Counted from the first letter of the stretch, positions 1 through 6,406 are shown. The stretch is 16,812 nt of DNA from an uncultured Oscillospiraceae bacterium (GCA_902489595.1 CABUAS010000038.1:1-16812), one strand, 5' to 3'. Notes: generated from the sequence alone by a model not told the origin. Translations and numbers: made by a program.

Positions 1-82
1 TGTCAGTACATTTTTGGATTGACTGCTCCGTATCTGCGCCAACAGATACATTCGGAGCGGTCTTTTCTTTTTTATCTATCAT
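1..82 (-). CDS. Start of a mobile-element gene running out of the window, possibly an AAA ATPase/RepA-type helicase
   Basis: Seen: an ATG at 82 read leftward, preceded by a strong AAAGGAGG site inside the end of the MobC-like gene. It overlaps that gene's stop as ATGA, so the two are probably translationally coupled. Only 27 residues are visible, beginning MIDKKEKTAPNVSVGADTEQ; they are polar and contain no catalytic motif. Inference from memory: this type of N-terminus and this position after an integrase and MobC-like gene recall the AAA-family ATPase/RepA-like proteins of clostridial mobile elements. The assignment rests on context and a weak N-terminal likeness only; the existence of the gene is much better supported than its function. 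Confidence 0.6.
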   Translation of the reverse strand, partial: MIDKKEKTAPNVSVGADTEQSIQKCTD

Positions 83-405
83 TCTGATTCCTCCTTTAAC
101 CCGCCGAGAATATCGGCTATCATTTCAATTAAATCAAGTAGCTCGTCATTGACGTCGCCGCCAGCCTCACTGCGCTGTAATTCTGCAAGCACCTCGGCAA
201 GTTGATTTCGCAAGGCCTTGAACACTCTCGGATTGCCCTGAACAACAATATCTTTGTGGGTAAGTCGCCTTGTTGTATAATCTTGCTTAGTAAGCCCTGA
301 GAGCCGCACATAAGTTTCAATTTGCTTATCTTCCTCCGGCGATACACGAAACGCTACGGTTTTGTTTCTCCAGCGGTTGTGATCATCTCTGTTTTTCAGT
401 GACAT
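79..405 (-). CDS. MobC-like relaxosome accessory protein (ribbon-helix-helix)
   Basis: A 108-residue protein. Residues about 13-45 (KTVAFRVSPEEDKQIETYV followed by a SGLTKQDY turn) fit the ribbon-helix-helix fold of MobC-type plasmid mobilisation proteins, and the C-terminal half is predicted helical and acidic (residues about 65-108). MobC proteins bind DNA near oriT and help the relaxase nick it. The gene starts one base after the integrase stop and its own stop overlaps the next ATG, so it is in one leftward operon with xis and int. The relaxase itself and oriT would have to lie outside the window. A generic RHH repressor is the alternative reading; the mobilisation assignment is from family resemblance and context. 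Confidence 0.65.
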   Translation of the reverse strand: MSLKNRDDHNRWRNKTVAFRVSPEEDKQIETYVRLSGLTKQDYTTRRLTHKDIVVQGNPRVFKALRNQLAEVLAELQRSEAGGDVNDELLDLIEMIADILGGLKEESE

Positions 406-406
406 T

Positions 407-1480
407 TTACTCGCCCCTTTCCATATCTAATTTATCTGCCATTTCAGCTTGCTTTGACGGGAACAAGTGCGCATAGTTGTAAGTTATATCAATGCTTTCA
501 TGTCCCACACGGTCTGCAATAGCCGTTGCTGAAAATCCCATATCAATCAGTAAACTGACATGGCTGTGGCGAATATCGTGAATACGAATTCTTTTTACCC
601 CGGCTTGTTTTGAGCCTCTGTCCATTTCTCTGTGCAGATAGCTTTTTGTAACAGGAAACATTCTGTCCTCCAAACCTACATCGTAGAGCATTTTCAGATA
701 GTCCTGCATTTCATCACAAAGGAACTTCGGCAACTGAATTGTGCGGTTGCTTTTCTCTGTTTTCGGAGAAGTAATAATATCTCTGCCGTTCAAATGCTGA
801 AACGACTTATTGATTGTAACCGTTCGCTTTTCAAAATCAAAATCAGAAGGGGTAAGAGCTAATAATTCACCCTCTCGAATACCGGTCCAATAAAGCATTT
901 CAAAAGCATAATACGATAACGGCTTATCCATCATTGCATCGGCGAACTTCAAATATTCCTCTTTCGTCCAGAAAAGCATTTCACGATTTTTCTTTTTACC
1001 CATACTGCCAGCCTTTTGACAAGGATTTTCTTTCAGGTTGTAGTACCTAACAGCGTGGTTAAATATCGCAGATAACTGATTGTGAATTGTTTTCAAATAT
1101 ACGGGAGAATACGGTTTGCCGTTATCGTCCTTATGATTGATAAGCTCGTTTTGCCAAGTAATTATTTGTTGTGCGGTTATATTGCACATCTTCAGCTTAC
1201 CGAAATAGGGCATTAGCTTTGTCTGAATGATATGTCCCTTGGTTGCCCAAGTGTTCTCCTTAATACGAGCCTGCATATCCTCAGTATAATGCTGCACAAA
1301 GCTCTTAAAGGTCATATCCAAATCACCGCCCAGTTTGTTAAGCTGTTCTCGCTCCCAAGCCTGTGCTTCACGCTTTGTTTTGAACCCTCGTTTCTGCGAC
1401 TGCTTGCGTTCACCGTTCCAATCGGTGTAACGATAGAGCACTCGCCAAGTGTTTGTTTTTTCTTCTTTATATACTGCCAT
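407..1480 (-). CDS. int: Tyrosine site-specific recombinase (integrase)
   Basis: A 357-residue integrase that inserts and, with Xis, excises the element. Residues about 8-50 form the AP2-like arm-site DNA-binding domain (NTWRVLYRYTDWNGERKQ), about 57-150 the SAM-like core-binding domain, and about 165-350 the catalytic domain. The catalytic set is visible: Arg202 in GIREGE, Lys240 in SPKTEKSNRT, His301 and Arg304 in HDIRHSH, His327 in VGHES, and the nucleophile Tyr336 in ITYNYAH. Full length and intact for the Tn916/phage Int group. The start at 1480 has a GAGAGGG site inside the end of xis, three bases upstream of which xis stops. Transcribed leftward from the promoter at 1835-1863. The adjacent guaA 3' end is its presumed target. 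Confidence 0.95.
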   Translation of the reverse strand: MAVYKEEKTNTWRVLYRYTDWNGERKQSQKRGFKTKREAQAWEREQLNKLGGDLDMTFKSFVQHYTEDMQARIKENTWATKGHIIQTKLMPYFGKLKMCNITAQQIITWQNELINHKDDNGKPYSPVYLKTIHNQLSAIFNHAVRYYNLKENPCQKAGSMGKKKNREMLFWTKEEYLKFADAMMDKPLSYYAFEMLYWTGIREGELLALTPSDFDFEKRTVTINKSFQHLNGRDIITSPKTEKSNRTIQLPKFLCDEMQDYLKMLYDVGLEDRMFPVTKSYLHREMDRGSKQAGVKRIRIHDIRHSHVSLLIDMGFSATAIADRVGHESIDITYNYAHLFPSKQAEMADKLDMERGE

Positions 1481-1483
1481 TGT

Positions 1484-1681
1484 TTAATCCCTCTCTTTCT
1501 TAGTTGCACCGTAGCAGGTGCGTTCCATAAAATATTGCGTATTTACTCGCCCCGAAATTGTCATAAATCCTTTTTCTTTCAGTTCAGCATTTAGTTTCTG
1601 GACGATTTTGTAAGCATAGGATTTTGATATACCCAATTCCTGAGCTACCTCATCAACTCTCATAAAGCTTGTACTTTCCAT
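1484..1681 (-). CDS. xis: Excisionase-like small helix-turn-helix protein
   Basis: A 65-residue protein with a winged-helix/MerR-like DNA-binding motif at residues 8-31 (RVDEVAQELGISKSYAYKIV), followed by a basic segment. The size, the helix-turn-helix at the N-terminus and the position directly before int match excisionases (recombination directionality factors) of Tn916-like and clostridial elements. The start at 1681 follows a GGGGGTGAT site. The first gene of the xis-int-MobC-like operon; its leader of about 145 nt contains two inverted repeats. A transcription regulator of the same fold is possible, but the context favours Xis. Confidence 0.75.
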   Translation of the reverse strand: MESTSFMRVDEVAQELGISKSYAYKIVQKLNAELKEKGFMTISGRVNTQYFMERTCYGATKKERD

Positions 1682-1707
1682 TTGATCACCCCCTTACTTG
1701 TTTTTTT

Positions 1708-1795
1708 GATACTTCAATTATTTAGTATCGGAGAACTTTCTGGCCGCATTCCGATTTGCCCGAGCGGATATGCCATTACCGTGACATATGACGGT
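1708..1795. repeat. Two small inverted repeats in the xis-int leader
   Basis: Seen: GATACT (1708-1713) and AGTATC (1724-1729) form a 6-bp stem with a 10-nt loop just upstream of the xis ribosome binding site; ACCGT (1778-1782) and ACGGT (1791-1795) flank a CATATG core. Neither has a T-tract on the leftward strand, so they are not classical terminators. They could be Int/Xis or repressor binding sites or leader-RNA hairpins; the sequence does not decide. Confidence 0.35.
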
Positions 1796-1801
1796 TATTC
1801 T

Positions 1802-1814
1802 GTTGTCAAGCAAC
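1802..1814. promoter_or_regulatory. Imperfect copy of the candidate repressor operator
   Basis: GTTGTCAAGCAAC is the perfect inverted repeat at 1900-1913 with one base missing in the right arm. It lies just downstream of the predicted xis-int start point, where a bound repressor would block the leftward transcript. Confidence 0.4.
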
Positions 1815-1834
1815 TTAACGCTATTTGCTTAACT

Positions 1835-1863
1835 ATTATACTAAACAAATTCCGTAAAGTCAA
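1835..1863 (-). promoter_or_regulatory. Leftward promoter of xis-int
   Basis: On the minus strand, TTGACT (1863-1858) and a perfect TATAAT (1840-1835) are separated by 17 bp. The expected start is near 1828, giving a leader of about 145 nt before xis. The -10 box lies within a GCTTAACTATTATA motif that recurs by the repressor promoter. Confidence 0.7.
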
Positions 1864-1899
1864 GTGGTTTTTGAGAAAATATTTACTTTTTTTGCTTTG

Positions 1900-1913
1900 G
1901 TTGTCTTGACAAC
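1900..1913. promoter_or_regulatory. Candidate operator of the XRE repressor
   Basis: GTTGTCTTGACAAC is a perfect 6-2-6 inverted repeat that contains the -35 box of the repressor's own promoter. Its size and placement fit an XRE/Cro-type dimer site for autoregulation. Binding is inferred. Confidence 0.5.
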
Positions 1914-1935
1914 GCTTAACTTATTATGCTATACT
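1906..1935 (+). promoter_or_regulatory. Rightward promoter of the XRE repressor gene
   Basis: TTGACA (1906-1911) and TATACT (1930-1935) are spaced 18 bp, with TG one base before the -10 (extended -10). Overlapped by the inverted repeat at 1900-1913; the spacer holds a second GCTTAACTTATTAT motif. Confidence 0.75.
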
Positions 1936-1965
1936 CTATTTTAGAATAACGAGAGGAGCATTTTT

Positions 1966-2409
1966 ATGGCTATCGGTGAAAGAATTCGCTTTTTCAGAAA
2001 TTTAAGAGGTATGACACAAAAATATCTTGGTATGCAGGTTGGTTTTCCGGAGAAAACTGCGGATATTCGTATGGCGCAGTATGAATCCGGCTCAAGAACG
2101 CCGAAAGCAGATCTGACTAACAGCCTTGCAGAAGTGTTCGGAGTATCAACAAGTGCGTTAACCGTACCCGATATTGACAGCTATAACGGCTTAATGCATA
2201 CCTTGTTTACCCTTGAAGATTTATACGGTCTTAAAATTACTGAATTAGACGGTGAGGTTTGTCTGCATTTGGACAAGGGAATGGGGACAAATTACATTAC
2301 TATGTTTGAAATGTTCACTGCTTGGAAAGAACAGGCTGAAAAGCTGAAAAACGGCGAAATTTCTAAAGAGGAATACGATAATTGGCGTTATAACTATCCT
2401 CAAAAATAA
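1966..2409 (+). CDS. XRE/Cro-CI family transcriptional repressor
   Basis: A 147-residue cytoplasmic DNA-binding protein. Residues 3-66 form an XRE helix-turn-helix domain (IGERIRFFRNLRGMTQKYLG, ending QYESGSRTPKADLTNSLAEV). The remaining 80 residues have no recognised domain; they are acidic and probably mediate dimerisation or ligand sensing. GAGAGGAG at 1951-1958 is the ribosome binding site. Divergent from xis-int and probably in one operon with the 218-residue gene that begins 15 bp after its stop. By position it is the element's control protein: it likely represses xis-int and itself through the inverted repeats in 1800-1913. There is no metallopeptidase (ImmA-like) domain, so the inducing signal is unknown. 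Confidence 0.85.
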   Translation: MAIGERIRFFRNLRGMTQKYLGMQVGFPEKTADIRMAQYESGSRTPKADLTNSLAEVFGVSTSALTVPDIDSYNGLMHTLFTLEDLYGLKITELDGEVCLHLDKGMGTNYITMFEMFTAWKEQAEKLKNGEISKEEYDNWRYNYPQK

Positions 2410-2424
2410 TCGAAAGGATAAATT

Positions 2425-3081
2425 ATGGATAAAATAGTTCCTGCATTTGAAACAACATTGTTTGATTCAACCTTAAGCGATGCTTGCATCGATATGGCTG
2501 AATTGGGTATTGATAGCCTTTTAGATGACGGTGTTTTCAAAAGTGTGCCTATCGTTAGTGTTTTAGTTGGAATAGGTAAAACTGCTCAGAATTTACATGA
2601 TAGAAACCTATTGAAACAAACAATTAAATTTATCAATACATTCAACGAGAAATCGATCACTCCTGCTAAACTACAAAAATATAAAGAACATCTTTATAGC
2701 AATCCCAAATTTGCAGAAGATGAATTGGGGCGTGTGCTAATAACATTAAACTCAAATGTTGATTTGAAAAAGTCAGAAATATTAGCACGCTTTTATAGAG
2801 CTTATGTGGAACAACAAATAAATTGGGATACCTTCTGTGAACTATCAGAAGTAACTTCACGTATGTTCGTTTCCGATATCAAGTTGTTATTCGCTGTTTA
2901 TAACAAACAAGTTTCTGATACCTCACAATGTCCTGTATATCAAGCCGATAGACTAATTGCATTAGGTCTTTTAGATTCTGCTATGAAATCTATGAGTATA
3001 GGAAGTGTCAGCGGTAGTCATACACAACGATATATCCAAACTAATCAACTCGGAAATACATTCTGTACTTTAAGTAAATAA
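2425..3081 (+). CDS. Unknown 218-residue element cargo protein with a glycine/hydrophobic mid-segment
   Basis: I do not recognise a named family. The start at 2425 follows a GAAAGGA site, 15 bp after the repressor gene. The N-terminal 30 residues are acidic and helical. Residues about 36-58 (GVFKSVPIVSVLVGIGKTAQ) form a hydrophobic, glycine-containing stretch followed directly by a basic helix (NLHDRNLLKQTIKFINTFN). Residues 75-165 are helical and charged. The C-terminal 45 residues are serine- and threonine-rich. No signal peptide and no catalytic motif are seen. From memory, uncharacterised proteins with an (I/V)PIVGxxxGxxKxxxxxxDRxxxKK-like segment occur in Firmicutes next to regulators, without assigned function. 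The gene is visibly more AT-rich than the host genes. Its place between the repressor and the attachment site suggests cargo: exclusion, maintenance or anti-phage activity is possible but unproven. Confidence 0.75.
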   Translation: MDKIVPAFETTLFDSTLSDACIDMAELGIDSLLDDGVFKSVPIVSVLVGIGKTAQNLHDRNLLKQTIKFINTFNEKSITPAKLQKYKEHLYSNPKFAEDELGRVLITLNSNVDLKKSEILARFYRAYVEQQINWDTFCELSEVTSRMFVSDIKLLFAVYNKQVSDTSQCPVYQADRLIALGLLDSAMKSMSIGSVSGSHTQRYIQTNQLGNTFCTLSK

Positions 3082-3086
3082 ACGCA

Positions 3087-3125
3087 AAAAGGCATTACCG
3101 ACTGCAAAAGTCAGTAATGCCTTTT
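3087..3125. terminator. Strong bidirectional terminator
   Basis: A 17-bp stem (3087-3103 with 3109-3125, a single G-T pair) closed by a 5-nt loop. It ends in TTTT on the plus strand and in TTTTT on the minus strand. It ends the repressor/cargo operon and can also stop guaA transcripts entering the element. Confidence 0.9.
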
Positions 3126-3191
3126 ATAATAGTTATTAAGATATTGTACCCGCAAACCACAGGGAACGCACAATAAATGCGTTTTGCAGTC

Positions 3192-3210
3192 TGCTATCAT
3201 TTTGCTATCA
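3192..3210. repeat. Two TGCTATCA direct repeats, candidate integrase arm sites
   Basis: TGCTATCA occurs at 3192-3199 and 3203-3210, an 11-bp period that puts both copies on the same DNA face. They sit about 60-80 bp inside the element from the guaA end, where arm-type sites of tyrosine integrases with an N-terminal AP2-like domain are expected. A small hairpin, AACGCA/TGCGTT (3165-3170 and 3178-3183), lies just to the left. Confidence 0.55.
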
Positions 3211-3268
3211 AATCGGGAATTTTTAAGCCGAAAATCCTTTATTTACGGGCTTTTTTGTGGGTGTGAAA

Positions 3269-3290
3269 TTATTCCCACTCGATTGTGGCG
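3269..3290. other. Presumed attachment site core at the guaA stop codon
   Basis: The last codons of guaA (encoding ATIEWE and TAA) form the host/element junction. guaA 3' ends are established integration targets. The coding sequence is intact, so the element side replaces only downstream DNA. The exact core cannot be delimited because the partner site is outside the window. Confidence 0.55.
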
Positions 3291-4249
3291 GAGGGCTTGG
3301 GGGTGAGGTCGTAGAGGACACGGTTGACGCCGTCTACTTCTGTTGTGATTCTGTTTGTGATATGCTGAAGGAGGTCAAACGGAACGTTTTCGACCGTTGC
3401 GGTCATTGCATCGGTTGTATTAACGGCACGGATGATAACGGGATAAGCGAAGGTACGCTTGCCGTCTTTAACACCGACTGACCTGAAATCGGGAACGGCT
3501 GTGAAATACTGCCAAACTTTGCCCTCGAGCCCGTTTTTGGCAAATTCTTCTCTTAAAATTGCGTCGGATTCACGCACACATTCGAGTCTGTCCCTTGTAA
3601 TTGCACCGAGGCAGCGAACGCCGAGACCCGGGCCGGGGAACGGCTGGCGGTAAACCATACCGTCAGGCAGACCGAGTGCTTTACCGACTACACGAACCTC
3701 GTCTTTATAGAGGAATTTAAGAGGCTCAACAAGCTCAAACTGCAAATCCTCAGGAAGTCCGCCGACATTATGATGCGCTTTAACGCCGTCACTTTCAATG
3801 ATATCGGGATAAATTGTGCCCTGTGCAAGGAACTCAATACCCTCCTGTTTTCTTGCCTCTTCTTCAAACACACGAATGAACTCGGCGCCGATGATTTTAC
3901 GCTTGTTTTCAGGTTCGGCAACGCCTGCAAGCTTATCCAAAAACCTGTCAACAGCGTCAACATAAACGAGATTAGCGTCCATCTGATTGCGGAACACTTC
4001 AACTACCTGCTCAGGTTCGCCCTTACGCAGAAGACCGTGATTTACGTGAACGCACACAAGCTGTTTGCCGATTGCTTTGATAAGAAGTGCGGCAACGACT
4101 GATGAATCCACGCCGCCGGAAAGTGCAAGGAGGACTTTTTTGTCGCCTACCTGTTTCTGAATTTCTGTTACCTGCTCGTCAATGAAAGCCTGAGCGAGTT
4201 CGGGTGTATTGATTCTTTTCATTTCTTCGGGTCTTTTGTTATTTTCCAT
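3269..4249 (-). CDS. guaA: GMP synthase, ATP-pyrophosphatase and dimerisation domains only (no amidotransferase domain)
   Basis: Converts XMP, ATP and an ammonia donor to GMP in purine synthesis. The protein has 326 residues against about 510-525 for ordinary bacterial GuaA. The PP-loop SGGVDSS is at 44-50, the XMP/ATP region includes QGTIYPDIIES at 143-153, and the C-terminal dimerisation domain runs from RQPFPGPGLG (201-210) to the terminal KPSATIEWE. The N-terminal glutamine amidotransferase domain is absent. A GGAGG site directly before ATG 4249 and a promoter at 4281-4310 show that the short form is the real product and not a fragment. This is the two-subunit architecture known from archaea (GuaAb); a separate GuaAa-like amidotransferase, or direct use of ammonia, is required. 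No amidotransferase gene is in the window. A second, full-length guaA elsewhere is an alternative. Confidence 0.93.
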   Translation of the reverse strand: MENNKRPEEMKRINTPELAQAFIDEQVTEIQKQVGDKKVLLALSGGVDSSVVAALLIKAIGKQLVCVHVNHGLLRKGEPEQVVEVFRNQMDANLVYVDAVDRFLDKLAGVAEPENKRKIIGAEFIRVFEEEARKQEGIEFLAQGTIYPDIIESDGVKAHHNVGGLPEDLQFELVEPLKFLYKDEVRVVGKALGLPDGMVYRQPFPGPGLGVRCLGAITRDRLECVRESDAILREEFAKNGLEGKVWQYFTAVPDFRSVGVKDGKRTFAYPVIIRAVNTTDAMTATVENVPFDLLQHITNRITTEVDGVNRVLYDLTPKPSATIEWE

Positions 4250-4280
4250 AATTAACCTCCGATTAGTTATATTTTTATTC

Positions 4281-4310
4281 AGTATAACACATTGTTTATT
4301 TTTTCGTCAA
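4281..4310 (-). promoter_or_regulatory. guaA promoter
   Basis: On the minus strand, TTGACG (4310-4305), an 18-bp spacer and TATACT (4286-4281) with an upstream TG (extended -10). The start is expected near 4274, giving a 5' leader of only about 25 nt that leaves no room for a purine riboswitch. Confidence 0.7.
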
Positions 4311-4329
4311 TAGAAGATTTGAGACACTG

Positions 4330-4356
4330 AAAAACCCCCGCCGCAGAGGGCAGGGG
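4330..4356 (-). terminator. Terminator of the membrane protein gene
   Basis: Read leftward, an 8-bp GC-rich stem (4356-4349 with 4342-4335, one G-T pair, 6-nt loop) is followed by a GTTTTT run. It starts 9 bp after the stop codon at 4366 and insulates guaA from its upstream neighbour. Confidence 0.85.
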
Positions 4357-4365
4357 CTATCATAA

Positions 4366-5196
4366 TTATGCTAAAAATTCGGAAACATTTTCATAATCCT
4401 TAACCTTTTCGTGGTTGTTTTCAACAATTCTTTCGGTAAAGGAAAGTTTTGATTTTCTCTTTTTGAGAGATTCCGTAAATCTTCTTGAAACGGCGATGAA
4501 TATGATGAAAATGTAAGGCATACCGAGGTTTGTTTCAAGCAGGGAATTAATAATCATCGGTGAGAGTGCAGATACGTTCATACCCGTTACACCGAGGTTT
4601 GCCGAGCGGATACCGCCGAGGTAGAGTCCTACTTCCCAGCCTGCCTGAACAAGGATGCCGATGATGAGCAGCCACGGGATATTTACACGCTCGTCTTTCT
4701 TTTTGCGAGACATATTCCAGATGAACAGCAGCACATAGCCGACAAATAAAATCAGAGCCATCCAGCCGTGGTAAGCGCCTGTTTCACGCCAGATTGTGAT
4801 TGTGTAATCGTGCGGACCGAAGGTTTTTGTGAGCAGCGGGCAGCAAATCCACCAGCCGAGTATCAGCGTCGTCCATTCAAACAGATTTTTATCTTTTGAA
4901 ATCCAGAGCCAAATCCACGCAAAGTTGGTGAAACCGTAGCTCATTGACATCCACATAAGCACCCAGAAAAGCTGACTTTCAGTGCCCTCGACGCCGTTCA
5001 TAAGCAAATGGCGTGAGCCTGTTGCAAGGTGGAAAATTCCGAAATCAACAATCTGATAAAGAATTCCTGCAAGCACGCCGACGATGACGGTTGTGTATTT
5101 CTTTTTGTAAATAAGCATTCCTATAAACAGTGCAAGAAATGCAATGTCGAGCCACATATAAAACGGCTCAAACACTCTTTGTGCAACAACTTCCAT
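4366..5196 (-). CDS. Unassigned polytopic membrane protein, about seven helices
   Basis: A 276-residue integral membrane protein that I cannot place in a named family. Hydrophobic segments lie at about 14-30, 36-56, 77-99, 108-122, 144-161, 172-194 and 227-238, followed by a charged cytoplasmic tail of about 38 residues (ESLKKRKSKLSF). The loops and helices are unusually rich in Trp, Gly and His (GWWICCP at 114-120, TFGPHDY at 125-131, QAGWEVGLYLGG at 184-195), which could form a ligand or metal pocket, but no known motif is complete. The start at 5196 has a strong AAGGAGG site. Monocistronic: it has its own terminator downstream and the ddh terminator upstream. It is not a GMP synthase amidotransferase subunit. 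Confidence 0.85.
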   Translation of the reverse strand: MEVVAQRVFEPFYMWLDIAFLALFIGMLIYKKKYTTVIVGVLAGILYQIVDFGIFHLATGSRHLLMNGVEGTESQLFWVLMWMSMSYGFTNFAWIWLWISKDKNLFEWTTLILGWWICCPLLTKTFGPHDYTITIWRETGAYHGWMALILFVGYVLLFIWNMSRKKKDERVNIPWLLIIGILVQAGWEVGLYLGGIRSANLGVTGMNVSALSPMIINSLLETNLGMPYIFIIFIAVSRRFTESLKKRKSKLSFTERIVENNHEKVKDYENVSEFLA

Positions 5197-5253
5197 AAGT
5201 TCCTCCTTAATAACAAAAAATTTTACTGATTTTTTGTTTTGTAAATTTATTGC

Positions 5254-5282
5254 TTAATATAGCTTTAACATATTTTTGACAA
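5254..5282 (-). promoter_or_regulatory. Possible promoter of the membrane protein gene
   Basis: On the minus strand, TTGTCA (5282-5277) is followed after 17 bp by TATTAA (5259-5254) or after 15 bp by TATATT. The region is very AT-rich, so chance matches are likely. Confidence 0.3.
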
Positions 5283-5343
5283 TATTGCAATAGAAAAGCG
5301 TAAATCAAATACTGAATTTTGTAAAAAACAACAAAGTTGATGT

Positions 5344-5378
5344 AAAAAAACGCAGGATTATTAAATTCCTGCGTTTTT
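5344..5378 (-). terminator. Terminator of ddh
   Basis: A 12-bp stem (5378-5367 with 5357-5346) and a 9-nt loop, with flanking A and T runs. It begins 6 bp after the ddh stop codon. Confidence 0.9.
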
Positions 5379-5384
5379 ATGAGA

Positions 5385-6371
5385 TTATAAAAGATTTTTG
5401 CGCAGTTCGTCGGCGCTCATACTGTGAAGATAAGCAGGCGGAATATCAAACAGGGTTTTGCAGCCGCTCATACCTTCTGTGTTCATTCTGAAAGCCGCTC
5501 TTGCGCACGCAACGAGCACACCTGCGGTAAATTCGGGGTTTGAATCAAGCGTCAGCTTGTACTCAATAATATGCCTGTGCTGATTGTTTTCGCCGGTTGT
5601 GCCCGTTCTGAAAACAACGCCGCCGTGCGGAATTCCCGAATGATTTGCTTTGAATTCGTCCATATCAATAAAATGGACGGTCGTATCATAATCGGCAAAA
5701 TAATTCGGCATTGTTTTAATCTGATTTTCAATATAATCAAGGTCTGCACCCTCGGCAGCAACGACAAAGCACTCTCTTGTGTGCTTCTGACGGGTTGTGA
5801 GCTCAGGCTGTTCGCCGCTGCGAACCTTTTCAAGCGCACTGTCAACAGGAATTGTGTACTGCTTTGCATCAAGCACGCCGTCAATTCGTCTGATTGCGTC
5901 GGAATGACCCTGACTTACGCCCTTGCCCCAGAACGTATAGTCTGAGCCGTTCGGCAGAATTGCCTGTGAATAAAGGCGGTTGAGTGAAAACATACCGGGG
6001 TCCCAGCCTGCCGAAATTACGCTTACTTTTCCGCTTGCCTTGCTGATTTTGTCAACATTTGCAAAATGCTCCGGAATTTTTGCGTGTGTGTCAAAGCTGT
6101 CTACAAGGTTAAAATACTTTGCAAGCTGAGCAGTCTGAACAGGTAAATCGTTGGCACTGCCGCCGCAGACAATCATAACGTCAACTTCGTTTTTCATTTC
6201 ATCAATTTTGCCCATAGAATAAACCGGCACATTTGTGCGCGGCTTTACCGTGTCGGGATTTCTGCGTGAAAAAATGCCCACAAGCTCCATATCTTCGGCA
6301 TTTTCAAGTGCATATTCAACGCCCTTGCCGAGGTTGCCGTAGCCTGTAATTCCGACTTTGATTTTACTCAT
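5385..6371 (-). CDS. ddh: meso-Diaminopimelate dehydrogenase
   Basis: Catalyses the reversible NADPH-dependent reductive amination of tetrahydrodipicolinate to meso-2,6-diaminopimelate (EC 1.4.1.16), a one-step route to the lysine precursor and peptidoglycan building block. Its 328 residues match the family (about 320-330). The N-terminal Rossmann motif GITGYGNLGKG is at 7-17. Substrate and active-site loops AGWDPGMFS (121-129) and SQGHSDAIRRI (153-163) are present, as is the C-terminal PHGGVVFRTG region (249-258). The start at 6371 has an AAGGAGG site and a good promoter lies 36 bp upstream. The gene is monocistronic with its own terminator. Known: this pathway variant is found only in some bacteria, including certain Clostridia. 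No other lysine gene is in the window. Confidence 0.96.
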   Translation of the reverse strand: MSKIKVGITGYGNLGKGVEYALENAEDMELVGIFSRRNPDTVKPRTNVPVYSMGKIDEMKNEVDVMIVCGGSANDLPVQTAQLAKYFNLVDSFDTHAKIPEHFANVDKISKASGKVSVISAGWDPGMFSLNRLYSQAILPNGSDYTFWGKGVSQGHSDAIRRIDGVLDAKQYTIPVDSALEKVRSGEQPELTTRQKHTRECFVVAAEGADLDYIENQIKTMPNYFADYDTTVHFIDMDEFKANHSGIPHGGVVFRTGTTGENNQHRHIIEYKLTLDSNPEFTAGVLVACARAAFRMNTEGMSGCKTLFDIPPAYLHSMSADELRKNLL

Positions 6372-6406
6372 AATTTTATCCTCCTTAATATTAAATCCGA
6401 TTAGAT

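Larger units (their letters stand above)
1..3290. mobile_element. Right end of an integrative element (IME/ICE type) inserted at the 3' end of guaA
   Basis: Seen: a leftward xis-int-MobC-like module, a divergently transcribed XRE repressor with a downstream gene, and then the intact 3' end of guaA. Known: the 3' end of guaA is a recurrent integration site for genomic islands with tyrosine integrases. Inferred: the element reaches its attachment site at about 3269-3290 and continues leftward out of the window, where mobilisation and replication genes and the second attachment site should lie. Whether it is a self-transmissible ICE, a mobilisable IME or a prophage-like island cannot be told from this part; the MobC-like protein favours mobilisation. 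Confidence 0.8.

Noticed and set aside
1783..1809. Alternative leftward promoter with TTGACA at 1809-1804
   Set aside because: The only -10-like sequence, TATGTC at 1788-1783, is 15 bp away and poor; the TTGACT-17-TATAAT pair at 1835-1863 is far better, and this TTGACA is explained by the operator-like repeat.
1682..1909. 75-codon plus-strand frame in the xis/repressor intergenic region
   Set aside because: It lies over the xis leader and the xis-int promoter, has no ribosome binding site, and its product has no recognisable pattern.
3225..3256. Hairpin AAGCC/GGCTT followed by six T as a terminator by the guaA end
   Set aside because: The stem is only five pairs with a loop of about 18 nt, and the T run is on the strand opposite to guaA transcription; the element's strong terminator at 3087-3125 is the better stop.
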